Assembly (NCBI RefSeq): GCF_000972845.2
Contig: NW_020852345.1
Location: 140,258-204,257, forward strand
DNA length: 64,000 bases
Direction: 5' to 3'
Origin: Larimichthys crocea
Lineage: Eukaryota > Chordata > Actinopteri > Sciaenidae
In this document: positions 46,790 through 58,816 of the stretch, piece by piece
Position numbering within the stretch: the first letter of the stretch is position 1
Layout: each line of letters begins with the position of its first letter
Translations under genes and position numbers: made by a program
The notes under the pieces: generated by a model
Seen by the model: only the letters and a program-made list of their open reading frames with translations
Told to the model about the DNA's origin: nothing
Databases searched by the model: none

Positions 46790-47150
46790 GCGTATTTTAA
46801 AACTCAAAATCTTACAAAGAATATTTGTCATATTTCTTGTCAAAATGTCTCATTACTCTTAAAATTAAGACATTACCTAAAAGTAAGCTGTTTTTGACTT
46901 GTTTCCAAGTTAAATTCACCCATTTCAAGCAAATTTTTCACTTGAAATAAGTAAAACAAACCTGCCAGTGGAACACCGGTTTGTAACAAGAAAATAAATC
47001 TTAATTCACTGGCAGATTTTGCTTGGAATAAGTGAAATTTCACAAGTCATAAACAACTAAGTTTTCAGGTAATGTCTTTAAGTGTAATGAGACATTTTGA
47101 CCAGAAATATGACAAATATTCTTGATAAGATTTTGAGTTTTTGCAGTGTT
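46790..47150. mobile_element. ~360-bp MITE with ~85-bp inverted ends
   Basis: The left arm contains AACTCAAAATCTTACAAAGA and AAAATGTCTCATTAC, and the right arm, inverted, has AACTCAAAATCTTATCAAGA and AAAATGTCTCATTAC. The right end finishes in TTTTTGCAGTG. The left end is degenerate (CGTATTTTAAAACTC). Known teleost MITEs share the CACTGCAAAAACTCAAAATC end. No clear target duplication could be chosen. Confidence 0.75.
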
Positions 47151-47301
47151 CCCTAATCCTCTCTTCAGTATTCCTCTCCTTGATCTCTTTAAAGAGCAGT
47201 TGGTAATCTAACACAGAAAAACTATACTTTGTGTTAGTCTTGTTTGATTGTTAGCCTACTTGTGTTTAATTCTGACATTGATTCTGACCTATTTATGCTA
47301 G

Positions 47302-47579
47302 GTTGATGGAGATCTCACCACTGAACTGCTGAAGATCATTGTAACCAGAAGTGCCACATCTGATCCAGCCAGTGCAAAGATTGTGACTGAGGGAACAGAA
47401 GTCCTGGAAGATGTAGACGTACCTAGAGCCTGTGCCTTGCTAATGGGGCTGATCTACTCACTCAATCTCAGTTACCTGAAGGAACTCAAAAACACTTTTG
47501 AAGTGTTGAGCTGGATGGTCAAAAAGCAAGTCCGAAGGTAATGTCTCTGAAAAGTGAACTGCTGTACCAGAAAATGTGA
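47302..47579 (+). pseudogene. C-terminal exon of an uncharacterised multicopy teleost protein, frameshifted
   Basis: An AG acceptor at 47,300-47,301 precedes an open frame of 79 codons that starts VDGDLTTELLKIIVTRS and contains TEGTEVLEDVDVPRACALLMG and LIYSLNLSYLKELKNTFEV. From memory this resembles the C-terminal end of fish proteins often labelled SAM-domain-containing-3-like or uncharacterised, in which a G-TxxL...LMGLxYxLNLxYPxELKxTFEV stretch is followed by LELDG...SPKV. Here the frame closes at 47,539-47,541. The expected ELDGQKASPKV text reappears in another frame and ends at 47,577-47,579, so a short deletion near 47,505 has broken the gene. No upstream exons were found. Function unknown. 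Confidence 0.5.
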
Positions 47580-47756
47580 AGACTGTCCACTTATTGAGCA
47601 GGAAATGTTGCATTTACTTTGTGTTTGTATGTTTGTAAAGTTTTTGCTGTATACACTTATTTTGCTGTATACACTCCAGATTAAATCTTTCATAATATTT
47701 AAAGTACTTGAAGTACACGTTTACACCTGAAGTACACTTGAAGTTCAGTAAAAATT

Positions 47757-48905
47757 AAAGCTGCAAGCAGCGATGGTCGGGCCCTCGCACATGTGCGCAT
47801 GTCGACATGTGCGCATGTCGAAATGTGCATAATATCGGTCTTTATAATATCAGTATTAATAACCACAAGAAGTTTCAGACAGCTCTGAGAAGGTGATTCC
47901 TGCCGTTTTCTTCTTTAAATGATTTTTATGGATTGCCACGGCCACACAGTTTCCCAAAATTCATCATTTTGATAACTTTTACTCAGGAAGTCTATATGAG
48001 CACACCTACCAAGTTTGAAGTGAATTAGATAAAATCCCTAGGAGGAGTTCGTTGAAATACGACCCGAACCAGCCCGAAACAGCAAAAAATGTTGATTTTC
48101 ATTTTTAAATATCTTGCTTCGTGTTCATCGTAGCTCATTGCTGCAAGAGACTTTTTTGTAGGTCTTGCCATGTTCTACAATTCGGCTGAGGTTTCATAAC
48201 TCTGTGTCCAAAACTGTGGCGGCGCTGCCTCAAAGAAAAGGGAGCGCTATGGAGCGTTTTTGCCATGCCTCCCAAATGATATTATGCAGCCGAATTGTGC
48301 ATAATATTGTCTTAACAACCACGTGAAGTTTCAGACAGCTCTGATGAAGTATATGATAGCCAAACACTTTTGCCCGAAAATCAGCCCAAAAGTCAATGGA
48401 GTCTCATTTTTTTCCCAAAAAGATCTGCAGCGTTGACTTTGACGCGCCGTCACGGCCACGCCCTCTGATGAAAAGTTGTGATTTTGATAACTTTTCATTG
48501 TCGAGGCCTTGAGAACACACAGCAAGTTTCAAGCACATCGGATAAAATCCTTAGGAGGAGTTTGTTCAAAAGTGACCCCTGGAAGTGACCCAAAAACACG
48601 AAAAGTCCAAATTTGACAAAAATTGGACGCCGTACGCTTCACTGTAGCCCGGGTCACCAAGAGACTTTTTTGTGCGTCTCGGCATGTTACCTACTCCCTC
48701 CAAATTTCGTACACGTGGACGAAACCGTGGCGAGGGGCACCCCCGAAAACGCACACCTAGGTGACGCCGTAGAGCCATATGCGTGCGAGACCCCCAAAAT
48801 GCGTAATGTTATGCCCAACATTGGGGGGGGGGGTAGGCAAATTTTCATGAGTTTTTGAGGTGATATGGGCCGTCGGAAAAGCGTGCCATGCTCAACCCTA
48901 TTTAT
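47757..48905. mobile_element. Dispersed teleost repeat ('GCAAGCAGCGATGG' type)
   Basis: It begins AAAGCTGCAAGCAGCGATGG and contains GGGCCCTCGCAC and, twice, CAGACAGCTCTGA, GATAACTTTT and TAGGAGGAGTT. It closes with a CAAATTTTCATGAGTTTTTG motif. The duplicated words show two internal units of about 500 bp. This repeat type is familiar from many fish genomes, but I cannot give its superfamily. Reading frames across it are not genes. Confidence 0.7.
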
Positions 48906-48910
48906 TGTCT

Positions 48911-49030
48911 TAGGTAAGGTCTAAAGTAAACTGCTGTACTAAAAATGTGAAGTATTATGTGTCCACTAATTCAGCAGGAAATGTTGCACATGTTTTATAT
49001 ATCTAAAGTTTTGCTGTATACACTTTATTC
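48911..49030 (+). repeat. Duplicated copy of the exon's 3' end
   Basis: AAACTGCTGTACTAAAAATGTGAAG and GCAGGAAATGTTGCA here parallel 47,555-47,612 (AACTGCTGTACCAGAAAATG, GCAGGAAATGTTGCA), and TTTTGCTGTATACACTT follows in both. The dispersed repeat lies between the two copies. Either a local duplication, or a larger duplicated unit partly replaced by the repeat. Confidence 0.7.
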
Positions 49031-52000
49031 TGTATAAGTTCAGTACATTTAATACATAACTGTATAGCTGTCTGTTCAGATAGCAGACAGTGAATGAAAA
49101 GGTGAGAAGAGTAAAGAAGTAAACGAGGAAGGTGGACAAGAGTAGGGGGTTAACAGAAATAATAGAAACACACATACACACACTGTCGCAGATGTATCAT
49201 ATAATCACAAAAAGATGAAAAGATGTTAATGAATACATTTGGACAGTAAAACTGGAATTGCCATGTCTAATTTATTCTGACTTAAGTGAAATAAGTTACT
49301 TATAATCAACAAAATTGAGGTAACAATTTGCATGGACTTTTCTGAGTAGAAGGAAAGAAAAATATAGGAACGTAAAGCAACTTATAGCAACTTAAACAGA
49401 GTAATTTGACCACGTATTAACACTAAAACTTTGATATAAAAATTGAGTTGGTTCAACACAATTAAGCTTGTAGAGGACAAAACAAATCATTTTGGTCATA
49501 CTAAACTATTTGAGTTAGTCCAGCTATAAAAGTCGCATGAGAAATACTCAATAATGGCTTAGTTGGAATTACTTAAAAAGATAAATGCAAATTGTTACAA
49601 CAATTTTTATTAAGTTGAGCCAGTGTGCCTTCATAGACATAATAGATAGCTTGCTGTTGAAGTTCCAATCTGCGTAAACAGACATCTGTGTCTCCTGACT
49701 AGAATATGCTGACAATAACACCTGCATGGGTAAAGACATTCTCTTTGACTAATTCTGGGCGTGTATTTGTGGTGTTATCTTGGGGTTTAAAGTCTATCCA
49801 CCAGGATGAGTTGGGCAGAATGTGAGACCGACTCAGGCACTTCTGATGTACTTTGAGAGTGTCTCTAATTCTCCTTGGCCAAGTGTCAATAAATAATACA
49901 GCATAAGACATAAGACAGACGCTCCTGAACACTTTCTTCCCTCCTGACCTCACCATTGACTTCAGCGATTTCTCCACAACAGTTAAGTAATTAATTCTTT
50001 TCTATTTCTAATGAAGGCGAAGAAGAGCAGCATGGCATTCCACCTACAGAAGCGCAGACTTGAAGGAAAGAAAAAGGAGTTCTCACGATTTAATCCAGGC
50101 TGTGTCACTGACTGGATTTTTCCTGACAAGTCTATTGCTTAAATGAAACTGCACTAAATGAGTAGAAGATGGAGAACCCTGGAAATACCTCTTTAAGGAT
50201 TACCACAGTATGCCCATACTTGCCCCTGGAAATAAGCCCCATGATTGGCCGAGAGAGGCTTTTTTCATCAAATAACTTTGAACAAGAGAGTCCTGCGAAA
50301 GGACAGTTGTTCTAAGCTTTGACGCTATCAGTGTAATCTTTTGCCAGAAGAACACGATGCTTATCTTAATAATGACCATCAAAATTATATTTTAATGCTG
50401 AGATCAGCACTGGCAGTTGTACCCTGAGGAAGGACTTCTTAGAGACGAGTGCAGCTTGATGTTATCCAGTATGGTCGTTATCAGATCTGCTGCAGAGGAT
50501 TCAAGGCTTCCTGGACTGGGTTTGAGGGAGGGGCAAGAGAAAGGAAACCATCTTGTTGCCCAGGATGGCGTACATGCAATGAACACATTAGCTGCTGAAT
50601 GTGCACTCTCCCAGTATCATGCACACTCTGTATGCATCAATATCAATATAGCTTCTCTCTCTGTTGGTCCGTCTGTCCGGCATGCCACTAACCCGTGGGA
50701 CAGGCATGGATTTTACTGTGATGAATGCAAATGAAACCACTCTTCTGCATGTCTAACACAGAAGCTTGAACCCTCTGGGGCAATAATGAAACCACCAGCA
50801 CCACCTTTCCATTACACACATATTCCAACAACCACACTGTATGAGAGATTTGGAGACCTGATCAAACCATGAATGGATGGATAAAAAACAGATTCCATTC
50901 CAAACTATAACAGAATCAGATAATCTAGAAAAACAGTGGAAGAGTCCAAATGCCCAAGGCAAAAATGTTTCCAGCAGCTCCAGCAAAGGGCCCCTTAGCC
51001 AACAAGGGACCTTGAATTTAGCAAATTACAAGTCCTCTAGCTAGCTACTGCTGCTACTGTGATGTCCCGTGGATGAGGGCAGTCAGAGTTAAAGCTTCCA
51101 CACTGATGATGAGCACAAACACTGACACTGTGGGTCATCATCATGTTTTGTGTTTTGTAGCTGATAGCCCAAAATATATAGAAATATCTTGGTTGTCAGC
51201 AATGTCGCCTACAAGAAAACATATTGTACAGGTACAATATGTAAGATATTTACTGTATTAAATCATAAAATTAATATGCTATATCATCAGTTCTTAAGGA
51301 AACATGCTAAGTTGAAATGCTTGTTGACAAAAAACAGCCAAAATAATCTTATTTTCAAATTTACTACCCGGCTCGTCTCTTTGTTTATGTTTCAGCCTTT
51401 GTAATTCTCATCAATTAGTTTGATATCTGGGGTTTAGAACTTTCAGCGCACAGTACTGAAGCAATCAATAGGGCAGCCTTCTTCTTTTTGTCTAGCATGT
51501 TGCTAATAACCAGTGTCAGAGTTTTCAAATAAATCTTTATTGATAGCTGTCAAGAGACAGGACAGTCAGCAGGGGCCAACTGGCTGTTTTTACCCTCACA
51601 GTGTGAGCTCTCTGGTCGTGTTCGATGATCGGACCGTACAGTGTGAGTACATAAATAAATCGTGAGCTTTGGCCGTACATCATAGACTCATACAGTGTGT
51701 GATGGTATCAACAACAATATTTCAAAAATTGTACAGTGTATGCCCGGCTTAAAAGGTTCAGCAGCATCAACCTGGCACCTTGCGTGAGCATTGTCTGGAG
51801 AGGGGGGGGCGACTTACTCCACTGTTTGGAATTCGAGTTTGGAAATCAATCGTACATATTGTACCTTTAAACACAGGTGTTAACAATAATACTACTTAAG
51901 GTTCCGTTCCATGTTAGCTCACTGGAAAGACTCTGCTACAATAAATGGACCTAATTGGACTATTGAGTAAACATGTCTGTAATGATTTGACTCATTTTAC

Positions 52001-52938
52001 AAACTGAACCAAAGAAAGTTGTTTCAAACCAAACATCCTGTACCAAACAGTTCGACCCCTAATAGATAGATACATGTAGAGCTCCCTGTTCCATCCATCA
52101 TGTTTGTTGAGACCAAACTGTCTCAACATAAACCTCCCAGGTTGACATAAAATGCACTGTGGATATTCATTGTCACCAAAGGTTATCAGTTATTTTGACG
52201 ACAAACACCAGGTTAAAATTTCCAGGTCCACAAGTTTCATTTAAATTTCTGTAGATATTCATGAGATGCACTGAATACATTAGAAGGAAAGAACTTTTTT
52301 AATTTTAATAACCCAGTGGCCTTTTCTCCAGCACCATCCTCTGGACAAATGTTACAATATTACTACATTATTGTTAGCAAGGCAACAGGGAACAGCTTAA
52401 TCTTTAGTACATGCATGTTCTTCTAACTCATTGTACAGTGTAACATTGAGACAGTGGTGGTTTCTTCTGAGATCTACTCGTCTGTCTAACAGTGTTAGCA
52501 ACAATATTGTAAGATGCATTTGTTTACAAATGTACATGCTTTGAATTTAAGGACATACCTCTTGATACAGCTGTTTATTCAAATAAGACCTACATGAGTT
52601 ATCCTGATAAATGAAAGATGCCACAGACATTTGACAATTTCAGGTCTACCAGGCAGCTAGAAGAGTCTTCAAATGAACAGCTGTCCAAACCTCAATGTGT
52701 TGACAACTCCAAGAAGGTGCTCACCCTTTCAGAAGCAAGTGAACAAAGCAAGAATGAAAAGCAGATGTACAAGATGAGAATAAATAAGAAGAGGATGAGG
52801 GGAAGAAGATGAAAAAATATGAGAGGTGGAGGAGGACTATTTATCAGTCTAATTATGAGAGACAGATCAGAGGCCCCAGTGCATAGTGGGATGGTCTGAG
52901 TCAGGGAAAAGACTCCGGCCGGTCACACTGAATATTAA
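49031..52938. other. Non-coding stretch, no gene recognised
   Basis: Around 49,230-49,620 there are AAGTTGA/TTGAGTT words like those of a common fish MITE family, but ends could not be defined. 50,417-50,734 is open for 105 codons without any family resemblance. 51,600-51,760 has several TACAGTGTG words. Otherwise nothing is seen. Confidence 0.4.
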
Positions 52939-52940
52939 GA

Positions 52941-53030
52941 GAAAAGAGAGAAGGGAAGCATTTTATTAGAGAGACTAATGGTAACCACCATTACTCTCTC
53001 TAATAAAATGCTTCTCTTCTCTTTCTTCGC
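52941..53030. repeat. Short perfect-looking hairpin, ~42-bp arms
   Basis: The left arm includes GGAAGCATTTTATTAGAGAG and ends CTAATGGT at 52,982. A four-base loop (AACC) follows, and the right arm starts ACCATTACTCTCTC at 52,987 and goes on TAATAAAATGCTTCTCTTCT. A few mismatches only. It could be a very short foldback MITE or a recent palindromic insertion. Confidence 0.85.
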
Positions 53031-55163
53031 GAGTAAACCTCTATTCCAATATCTGGGTTGCTCATACCTCTCTCATCTCTGTGGCCTCTTTTGAGTAGAA
53101 CAGCTCTCAGATAAGCTGGACCACTGCAGGGTGACCTTCTCAGATTTCAATATCAGACACCAGAGTTTAACCCACTGTGCACCACGGAGGAGAATTTTAG
53201 GCTGGGAGCTGGACACAGTTTGCTATAATCATTGCTGCGGTTAACACTTGAGATTTGTAGGATCCTTTGATTTGCCATCCAAATATGAAATAATAAGAAT
53301 AACGTATTTTGACCCCTATATACAGTACACTATATACTATTCCCCATGCTTATTATTATAATTCTTACATTTCTTCCATGTTTTTTTGCACGCTACTCCA
53401 GTTTTGGTCGCACTTTATAAAAAAGGTATCAAAACGTGTGGGGTGGGTGTGTATTGGTAGAATGTTTGCAAGCTAGAGTGCGTGACATCATAGCTAGAGG
53501 GGAGAGGGAGAGAAAAATTTGTCAAAAAATACATTTGTAAACTGCTCTCGAGGCTACAAATTTCACTCCACAGAAATAATTTATAGCTAGAAATGTAGGG
53601 AAATCCGTCTTCTCACCCACATTCATCTGCTGAAGCTGTCAGACCTTTTGGTGAGACAGATGTGTTTTGGCATGGGACACAAAGATGCACCAGCAACACC
53701 CATCCAGAGCCTCATAGACTGCCATGTTAAAAAGGCGGGAAGATTTCTGGAGGAAAGCAGAGATACCACTTTCTCCCAATCGCTCTAAAGGTCCAATTTC
53801 CTAACTTTAGCCACATAAAATATATATGTAGATGTTCAGGAAGAGCCCAAAGTGAAGCCAGTTCACACAAAGACGATACAGGACATTCACGTGAGTCAAC
53901 GAAAAACAGGAATGGCGAGTCCGGAAAGTCCAAAAGTAGCCTTCTGTAAATGGAAGTATAGTATAGTATATATCATAAATAATTGAACACACACATGTAT
54001 TTTAAGTTCCGTCAAAGAGGGATGGAGGTGGGGTCCGGATTTCTTTGATACATTTGAGCATTTAAAAAATTACTTGAAAGTAATGCATTAGTTACTTTTA
54101 TAATTTGTAATTCAGTAACTAGTTACTTTCTGGGAGAAGTAACTAGTAACTGTAACTACTTGCTTTTTTAGAGTGACTAGTTTTTTAAAGACTTTGTAAA
54201 ACTCTCTCATTAACAGACACAAGCACGTACACACACGCTGACAGCTATTTAATGTATGGGAGCAACGGGGCCAGAGTCAGGCACATTTAAAATTTCTTTA
54301 GAAATGTTACTAGTTGCGTGTTGCCTTGCAGACAGACTTTTTTACAAATCGCCATCTTGCAACATCTTTTTGATACATTTATTGCCTTTGAATCACAGGA
54401 AGATTTTCTTAAATTAGGCTCACACATACATAACTTCACTCGACCAGAGTGCTCTCTGTCTCTCTGTCGCTGTCTGCCTTACCCATGCTAGTGTTTAAGT
54501 ACACTGAAATTATAAAGTTTTCATTTTGATTTTCATTATGTATTTTTAAGCATGAACTTGCAAATATTAATTTTAAATTTTCACATTTCATTCTAATTTT
54601 ATCTTATTTTATTTTAATAGTGGTATCCACAGACTTCTATATAAGATACATAAGACACAGATAAATAAATAAATAAAAAATGGGGAAAAAAAGACATGAT
54701 CCTGGCAAACTGGTCAGAGCTGTCTTTAAACTATTTCCCCCTTCAGAAAAGAAAGCCACCCTTAAATCAACCTGAAAACTGTCTGGTCTTGTTGGGCTGG
54801 AATGTGGCAGTTACAACTAGACCTGATGGCACAGCATTCCCAGAGAAAGAGACTAAAAGCGAGGAGTGGGTCAGTCAGAAATGCTTGAGGGAACTTTCCC
54901 TCTGATAGCATGTTCAGTATATACAAATACCACAAAGCATTTGCCAAACTGCCCTTTTTCTGCTAATCTCACTACACAGGAATATTGCAATAAGATAAAT
55001 CTGATCAGCAGTCCAGACTCTCTGATGGTCAACTCATCTGCAAGTGAAGGCAAGGAGAGGCAGTGAAAGTGGAAAATATGTAATGGTAATTTACGGCTTA
55101 GACAGTGAAAGGCAAGAAAAGATATCATATACAATATATGAAATACTTTTCAGTTTGTTTTTT
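53031..55163. other. Non-coding stretch with a TAACTAG-rich patch
   Basis: 54,075-54,176 contains AGTAACTAGTTACTTT and AGTAACTAGTAACTGTAACT, a palindromic word family known from fish MITEs, though no element ends could be set. 53,400-53,830 has the look of an old dispersed repeat without coding capacity. (AAAT)n lies at about 54,662-54,680. Confidence 0.4.
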
Positions 55164-55353
55164 TACTAACCACATGATCGGCGGTTTGATCCACAAATTC
55201 TCCAGTCTGCATATCGAAGTGTCCTTAGGCAAGATACTGAACCTGAAGGCCGTGCCATTGGTGTATGACTGTGTATGAATGGGTGAATGAGATATGTAGT
55301 GTAGAAGCACTTTGAGTGGTCAGATGACTAGAAAGGTGCTATATAAGAACAGT
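55164..55353 (+). mobile_element. tRNA-derived SINE (family 1), 5'-truncated
   Basis: It begins at a B-box-like GCGGTTTGATCC, continues through TCGAAGTGTCC and GGCAAGATACTGAAC, and ends AGGTGCTATATAAGAACAGT. It shows the uninterrupted tail (ATGAATGGGTGAATGAGATA), which proves the L2 insertion in the copy at 4.4-5.0 kb. Confidence 0.75.
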
Positions 55354-56939
55354 GGGGAGAAGGTACTTTGACTTGTGGACTCTTTGTTGGCAGAATTTGT
55401 TAATGTTGCTGGTATGTTGTTCATTTCATTGTTCGTTTCATTTTTTCACATGTTTTGTGGCTCGGAGACTACATCCAGGTTGCCAAACCAAAAATGTTCC
55501 AGTCTGCTCAGGCAAGTGAACCCTGCTGAAAAGAACATAACCAGTTGTTCATATTTCTTCATCAAATGCACACTGTGAAGCTTTAGACTGTGCTTGATGC
55601 TACCTGCAGACCACTAACTGCACATTGTGTTCTCTGTGAGTATGTTCTCTGGTCTTGGCTACTTGCCAGTAAGAGACTGTTTATTAGCTAAAAAAAAGTA
55701 GTTCTGAAGCAGCACAACTCTGTGTAGAAGGCCTCCCTAGCTTTATACAAGCCTGTTATTTTGGTCAACCCTATCCACTCAGTGCCCTCAGGAGTAAACC
55801 ATTGATTACAGCTTTTGATGTAAAACATGAAATTGGGTTCTTTTGCATTGGAGCATTGAAGGCTGGTAGGTGTTAGCAGGGTGTATCAGCAGGAAGATGG
55901 CAAGAAGAGGTTGTTTGTGTTTGAGGCTTGTCAACAGCAGACAGTCATCGTTGAAGCTTTAGAGTCATGGAGCTGGATTTCTCGTGCGCTTGTTCTGTTT
56001 TTCCCATCAGGCTAAGCAATCCTGTCAACAGACCTCCTCTAGATAATTGCAGCAGTTTCACCACAACATAACAAATATATCCAGGATTACAAGCAGAGAG
56101 AGATTGAAATGCTATATTTTAGTTGAGGACATTTACTCAGCAAATCTGCATTTTCAACAATAAAACCCCCTGTAACCAGCGGTGCACACCTTGCAGCATT
56201 TCCCCCTCCCCGACTGACCTCAATTTGTGGACTTTATAAAAAGGTGGACAAATATCTGGCCCTGTGGTCCAGGAGGTAATTACTAATGTTACCGCTTCTC
56301 ATTGGGGAGGGAAGATGTGATGCCTCTGCCAGCTCTCCCGTTTGGAGCCAGGCCAGTTATTTCCTGTGGAATCAGGCAGCATTAACCTCTTGGATGCAGA
56401 TCCATTCGGTTGTAAATTAGCAACTAATTAGAAGGCGCTTGTCATCTTTTGAGACAACATGAAAAACACCTCAAGAAATGATGGAGATACAAATTGTGTA
56501 CCATCATGTATCATCGTAGCAATTTTTATCTTATTTGTTTTTTCTATTTTTTATTGAATACTTTTGAGGTAAAACATTAGTTAATAGTCATCACATTGAA
56601 TATGAAAAAACAGATAACAGATAAATATATTGTGTATATCTACAGTATAGTAAACAGTAAACACATTTCTATTAAAATACTACAGATGTTAAATGGGAGA
56701 TATCATTTAAAGATGAGTGATTCACACCTGGGAAAGTGTGGGCGTCATTCACCAACCATTTCGAAGACAAAAACCATGCTTAGAAGACAGTAACTGACAT
56801 TTACCAGTTTCATATTTTCTTATTCTTTGGTAAGAACAGAATAGGAACTTAAACTTAAACACTTTTTATGTAACAGCATTGTGTATGTGTATGTGTGTGT
56901 GTACACTATCCAATAAGTATAAAGTCTCTATCTGGGGCT
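55354..56939. other. Repeat-poor non-coding stretch
   Basis: No mobile element or gene recognised. 56,140-56,480 is complex and balanced in composition, with GGTAATTACTAATG and AACTAATTAGAAGG words, and could be a conserved non-coding element. That is a guess to be tested by alignment. Confidence 0.4.
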
Positions 56940-57165
56940 ACAGCTCTCCACAGTACTTCCTGAGAAAGCTGGGGTCCTTCAACATTTGCAAAAAACTATA
57001 TTATATATAGATATTTTACCAGTCTGTGGTGGCCAGTGTCCTCTTCTACACTGTGGTTTGCTGGGGAGGAAGCAGCAAGAAGAGGGATGTCGCTTGACTG
57101 GACAGACTGGTGACGAGGGCTGGCTCAGTGGTGGGCTCAGAGCTGGACTCTGTGATAACAGTGGC
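56940..57165 (+). mobile_element. Non-LTR retrotransposon fragment (post-RT region)
   Basis: Read in plus frames: LRKLGSFNICKKLYY, then FYQSVVASVLFYTVVCWGG, then SVVGSELDSV. This pattern is common at the RT C-terminal side of a fish LINE family distinct from the L2 copies. Stop codons interrupt it. It runs into an (ATCT)n microsatellite. Confidence 0.65.

Positions 57166-57249
<84 letters not shown>
57166..57249. repeat. (ATCT)n microsatellite
   Basis: About 21 uninterrupted tetranucleotide units. It lies at the break between two LINE fragments. Confidence 0.97.
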
Positions 57250-57250
<1 letters not shown>

Positions 57251-57339
57251 GTTAATTTGGACAGAAGAAATCAAAAACAGAATGTCTTCTGATCATTTAT
57301 CAGTTTGTCTGTGTTGCAAACAGGTTTTCTTTATTTTAT

Positions 57340-57486
57340 TCTGAATTTTACAGGGAGCTCTGTAGAGAAGTTAAATGGGAGAAATATGACTTTGTTTCTG
57401 GTTCCTGTTAGTACATGTGCTGCAGCATTCTGGATCCACTGCAAAGTCTTACAAGACTTACTGGGGCAGCCTGATAATAAGGAATT
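57340..57486 (-). mobile_element. L2-type LINE RT fragment, minus strand
   Basis: On the minus strand the text around GGCTGCCCCAGTAAGTCTTG and GCTGCAGCACATGTACTAAC parallels the LDYCNSLLSGC...NAAARVLTGT region of LINE D (43,140-43,020). Only about 145 bases remain. Confidence 0.6.
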
Positions 57487-58019
57487 AGATAGATAGATGA
57501 TTTATTGTCCTCCATAGAGGAAATTTATTTCCACATCCTGTACACACATAAGAACATCAATCATCACACAACACAAAAACGTGCAACAAGGAACACAGCA
57601 CAGTCAGCACATGAGTCAGAACATGAGTGCGTTAATTCTACATTTTGTTGAGGGCAGAGGGTACAAGGCTCTTACTGCTTTTTTAACAATCAAAGAATGC
57701 AGCTAAAAGGGAGCACAGTGAATTATGAGTTTAGGGGGTGGCTGGGGTCGTGTGTGTTGTCAGTGCTTTGCCTGTGATGACAATGTCATTGAGGGCGGAG
57801 GAGACCAATGATTTTAGAGGCAATGTGTGTGATCTTGAAGAGTTTGTTTCTGTTGGTGAAAGTAAGCATGTTGAAGTACCATGTGGAACAGTGGTAGGAT
57901 GGGTTCTGTGATGATGCTGTACACGAAGAGCAGAAGGTGAGATGTGAGGTTCCGGATGATGGAGGGCCACTGTTAGGGATGGGATTTACGATTCCGATTC
58001 CATTATCAATTCTGCTTAG

Positions 58020-58106
58020 AAGAAGAAGAAGAAGATATACTTTATTAATCCCTCAATGGGGAAATTCTTTTTTCACTCTATTTTATTTTTTACATGCATT
58101 TTAACC

Positions 58107-58138
<32 letters not shown>

Positions 58139-58275
58139 CACACACACACACACACATGTAGTACAAGGGCATAGACATGCAAATGTGGAGAGTGATGGGC
58201 AGCCAGCCAGACCAGCACCCTGCGAGCAGTTGGGTGGGGTCTTGCTCAAGGGCCCCTCGGCAGTGCCCAGGAGGA
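58020..58275. mobile_element. Nested LINE 3' tail with (CA)n
   Basis: GAAGAAGAAGAAGATATACT followed by TTATTAATCCCTCAATGGGG is a common fish LINE-tail-like repeat start. (CA)n occupies 58,107-58,155, and the piece closes with GCTCAAGGGCCCCTCGGCAG. It interrupts the left part of the hAT element. Confidence 0.6.
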
Positions 58276-58534
58276 TTAACGATTTGATTCTTTATCGATT
58301 CTCTTATCGATTCTCATTTGGGAAAAAAAGGAGAACAAAAAGGAGATCAGCATCATCTAGAGGAGGTAGTGAACTGGAGCGAGTGCTAGTACAGCTGCCA
58401 GCCTCTGAGCCAGCCAGACTCTCTCTCTCGTCATGGTCATCTTCTAAATGGAATGCAGAAGGCATTGGTTTAATGTGAACTGTTATATCATGTTTTACAA
58501 AGAAGCACATGGTGCTAACATGGTAGGCAGTATG

Positions 58535-58816
58535 TTATTTACCTTCCGTACCTTCCGTAGTATCTGCAGAGGTGGTCATAGCCTGGCTGCTGCCGCTGCT
58601 GCTAGGTTGAGATTCATCTCCAGTCCGAAGCGTGTCAAAAACACGACATTCATTTAAAAATATTGCATGTTGTGTGCGCAAATGTTTCTGCATGTTTGTC
58701 GTGTTCCCTCCCAACGCTGTTATCTCCACTTTGCAATGATTGCAAGTCGCCCTGTTGCCATCTGTTTTGGTAAAATGCAGCCAAACTTTGGAGCGTTTGA
58801 ACCAAGTGGGTGACAT
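58535..58816 (-). pseudogene. hAT transposase N-terminus, BED-type zinc finger
   Basis: A 93-codon frame starts at 58,816. Residues about 10-51 carry the BED signature: SKVWLHF (aromatic W and F), then CNHC, then MQKHLRTQH with two His. BED fingers bind DNA and stand at the N-terminus of hAT transposases and the host ZBED proteins derived from them. The catalytic RNase-H-like domain and the C-terminal dimerisation region are not present. The position within TIRs with an 8-bp duplication favours a transposon remnant over a domesticated ZBED gene. Confidence 0.8.

Noticed and set aside
50417..50734. 105-codon open frame as a gene
   Set aside because: No domain, no family resemblance, no convincing splice sites or start context; this length is expected by chance at times.
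57166..57249. Tandem units as a CRISPR-like array
   Set aside because: A plain tetranucleotide microsatellite without spacers, in a vertebrate-type genome.
58535..58816. BED finger frame as a domesticated host ZBED gene
   Set aside because: It sits inside TIRs with an 8-bp target duplication and lacks the rest of the protein, so a transposon remnant is simpler.
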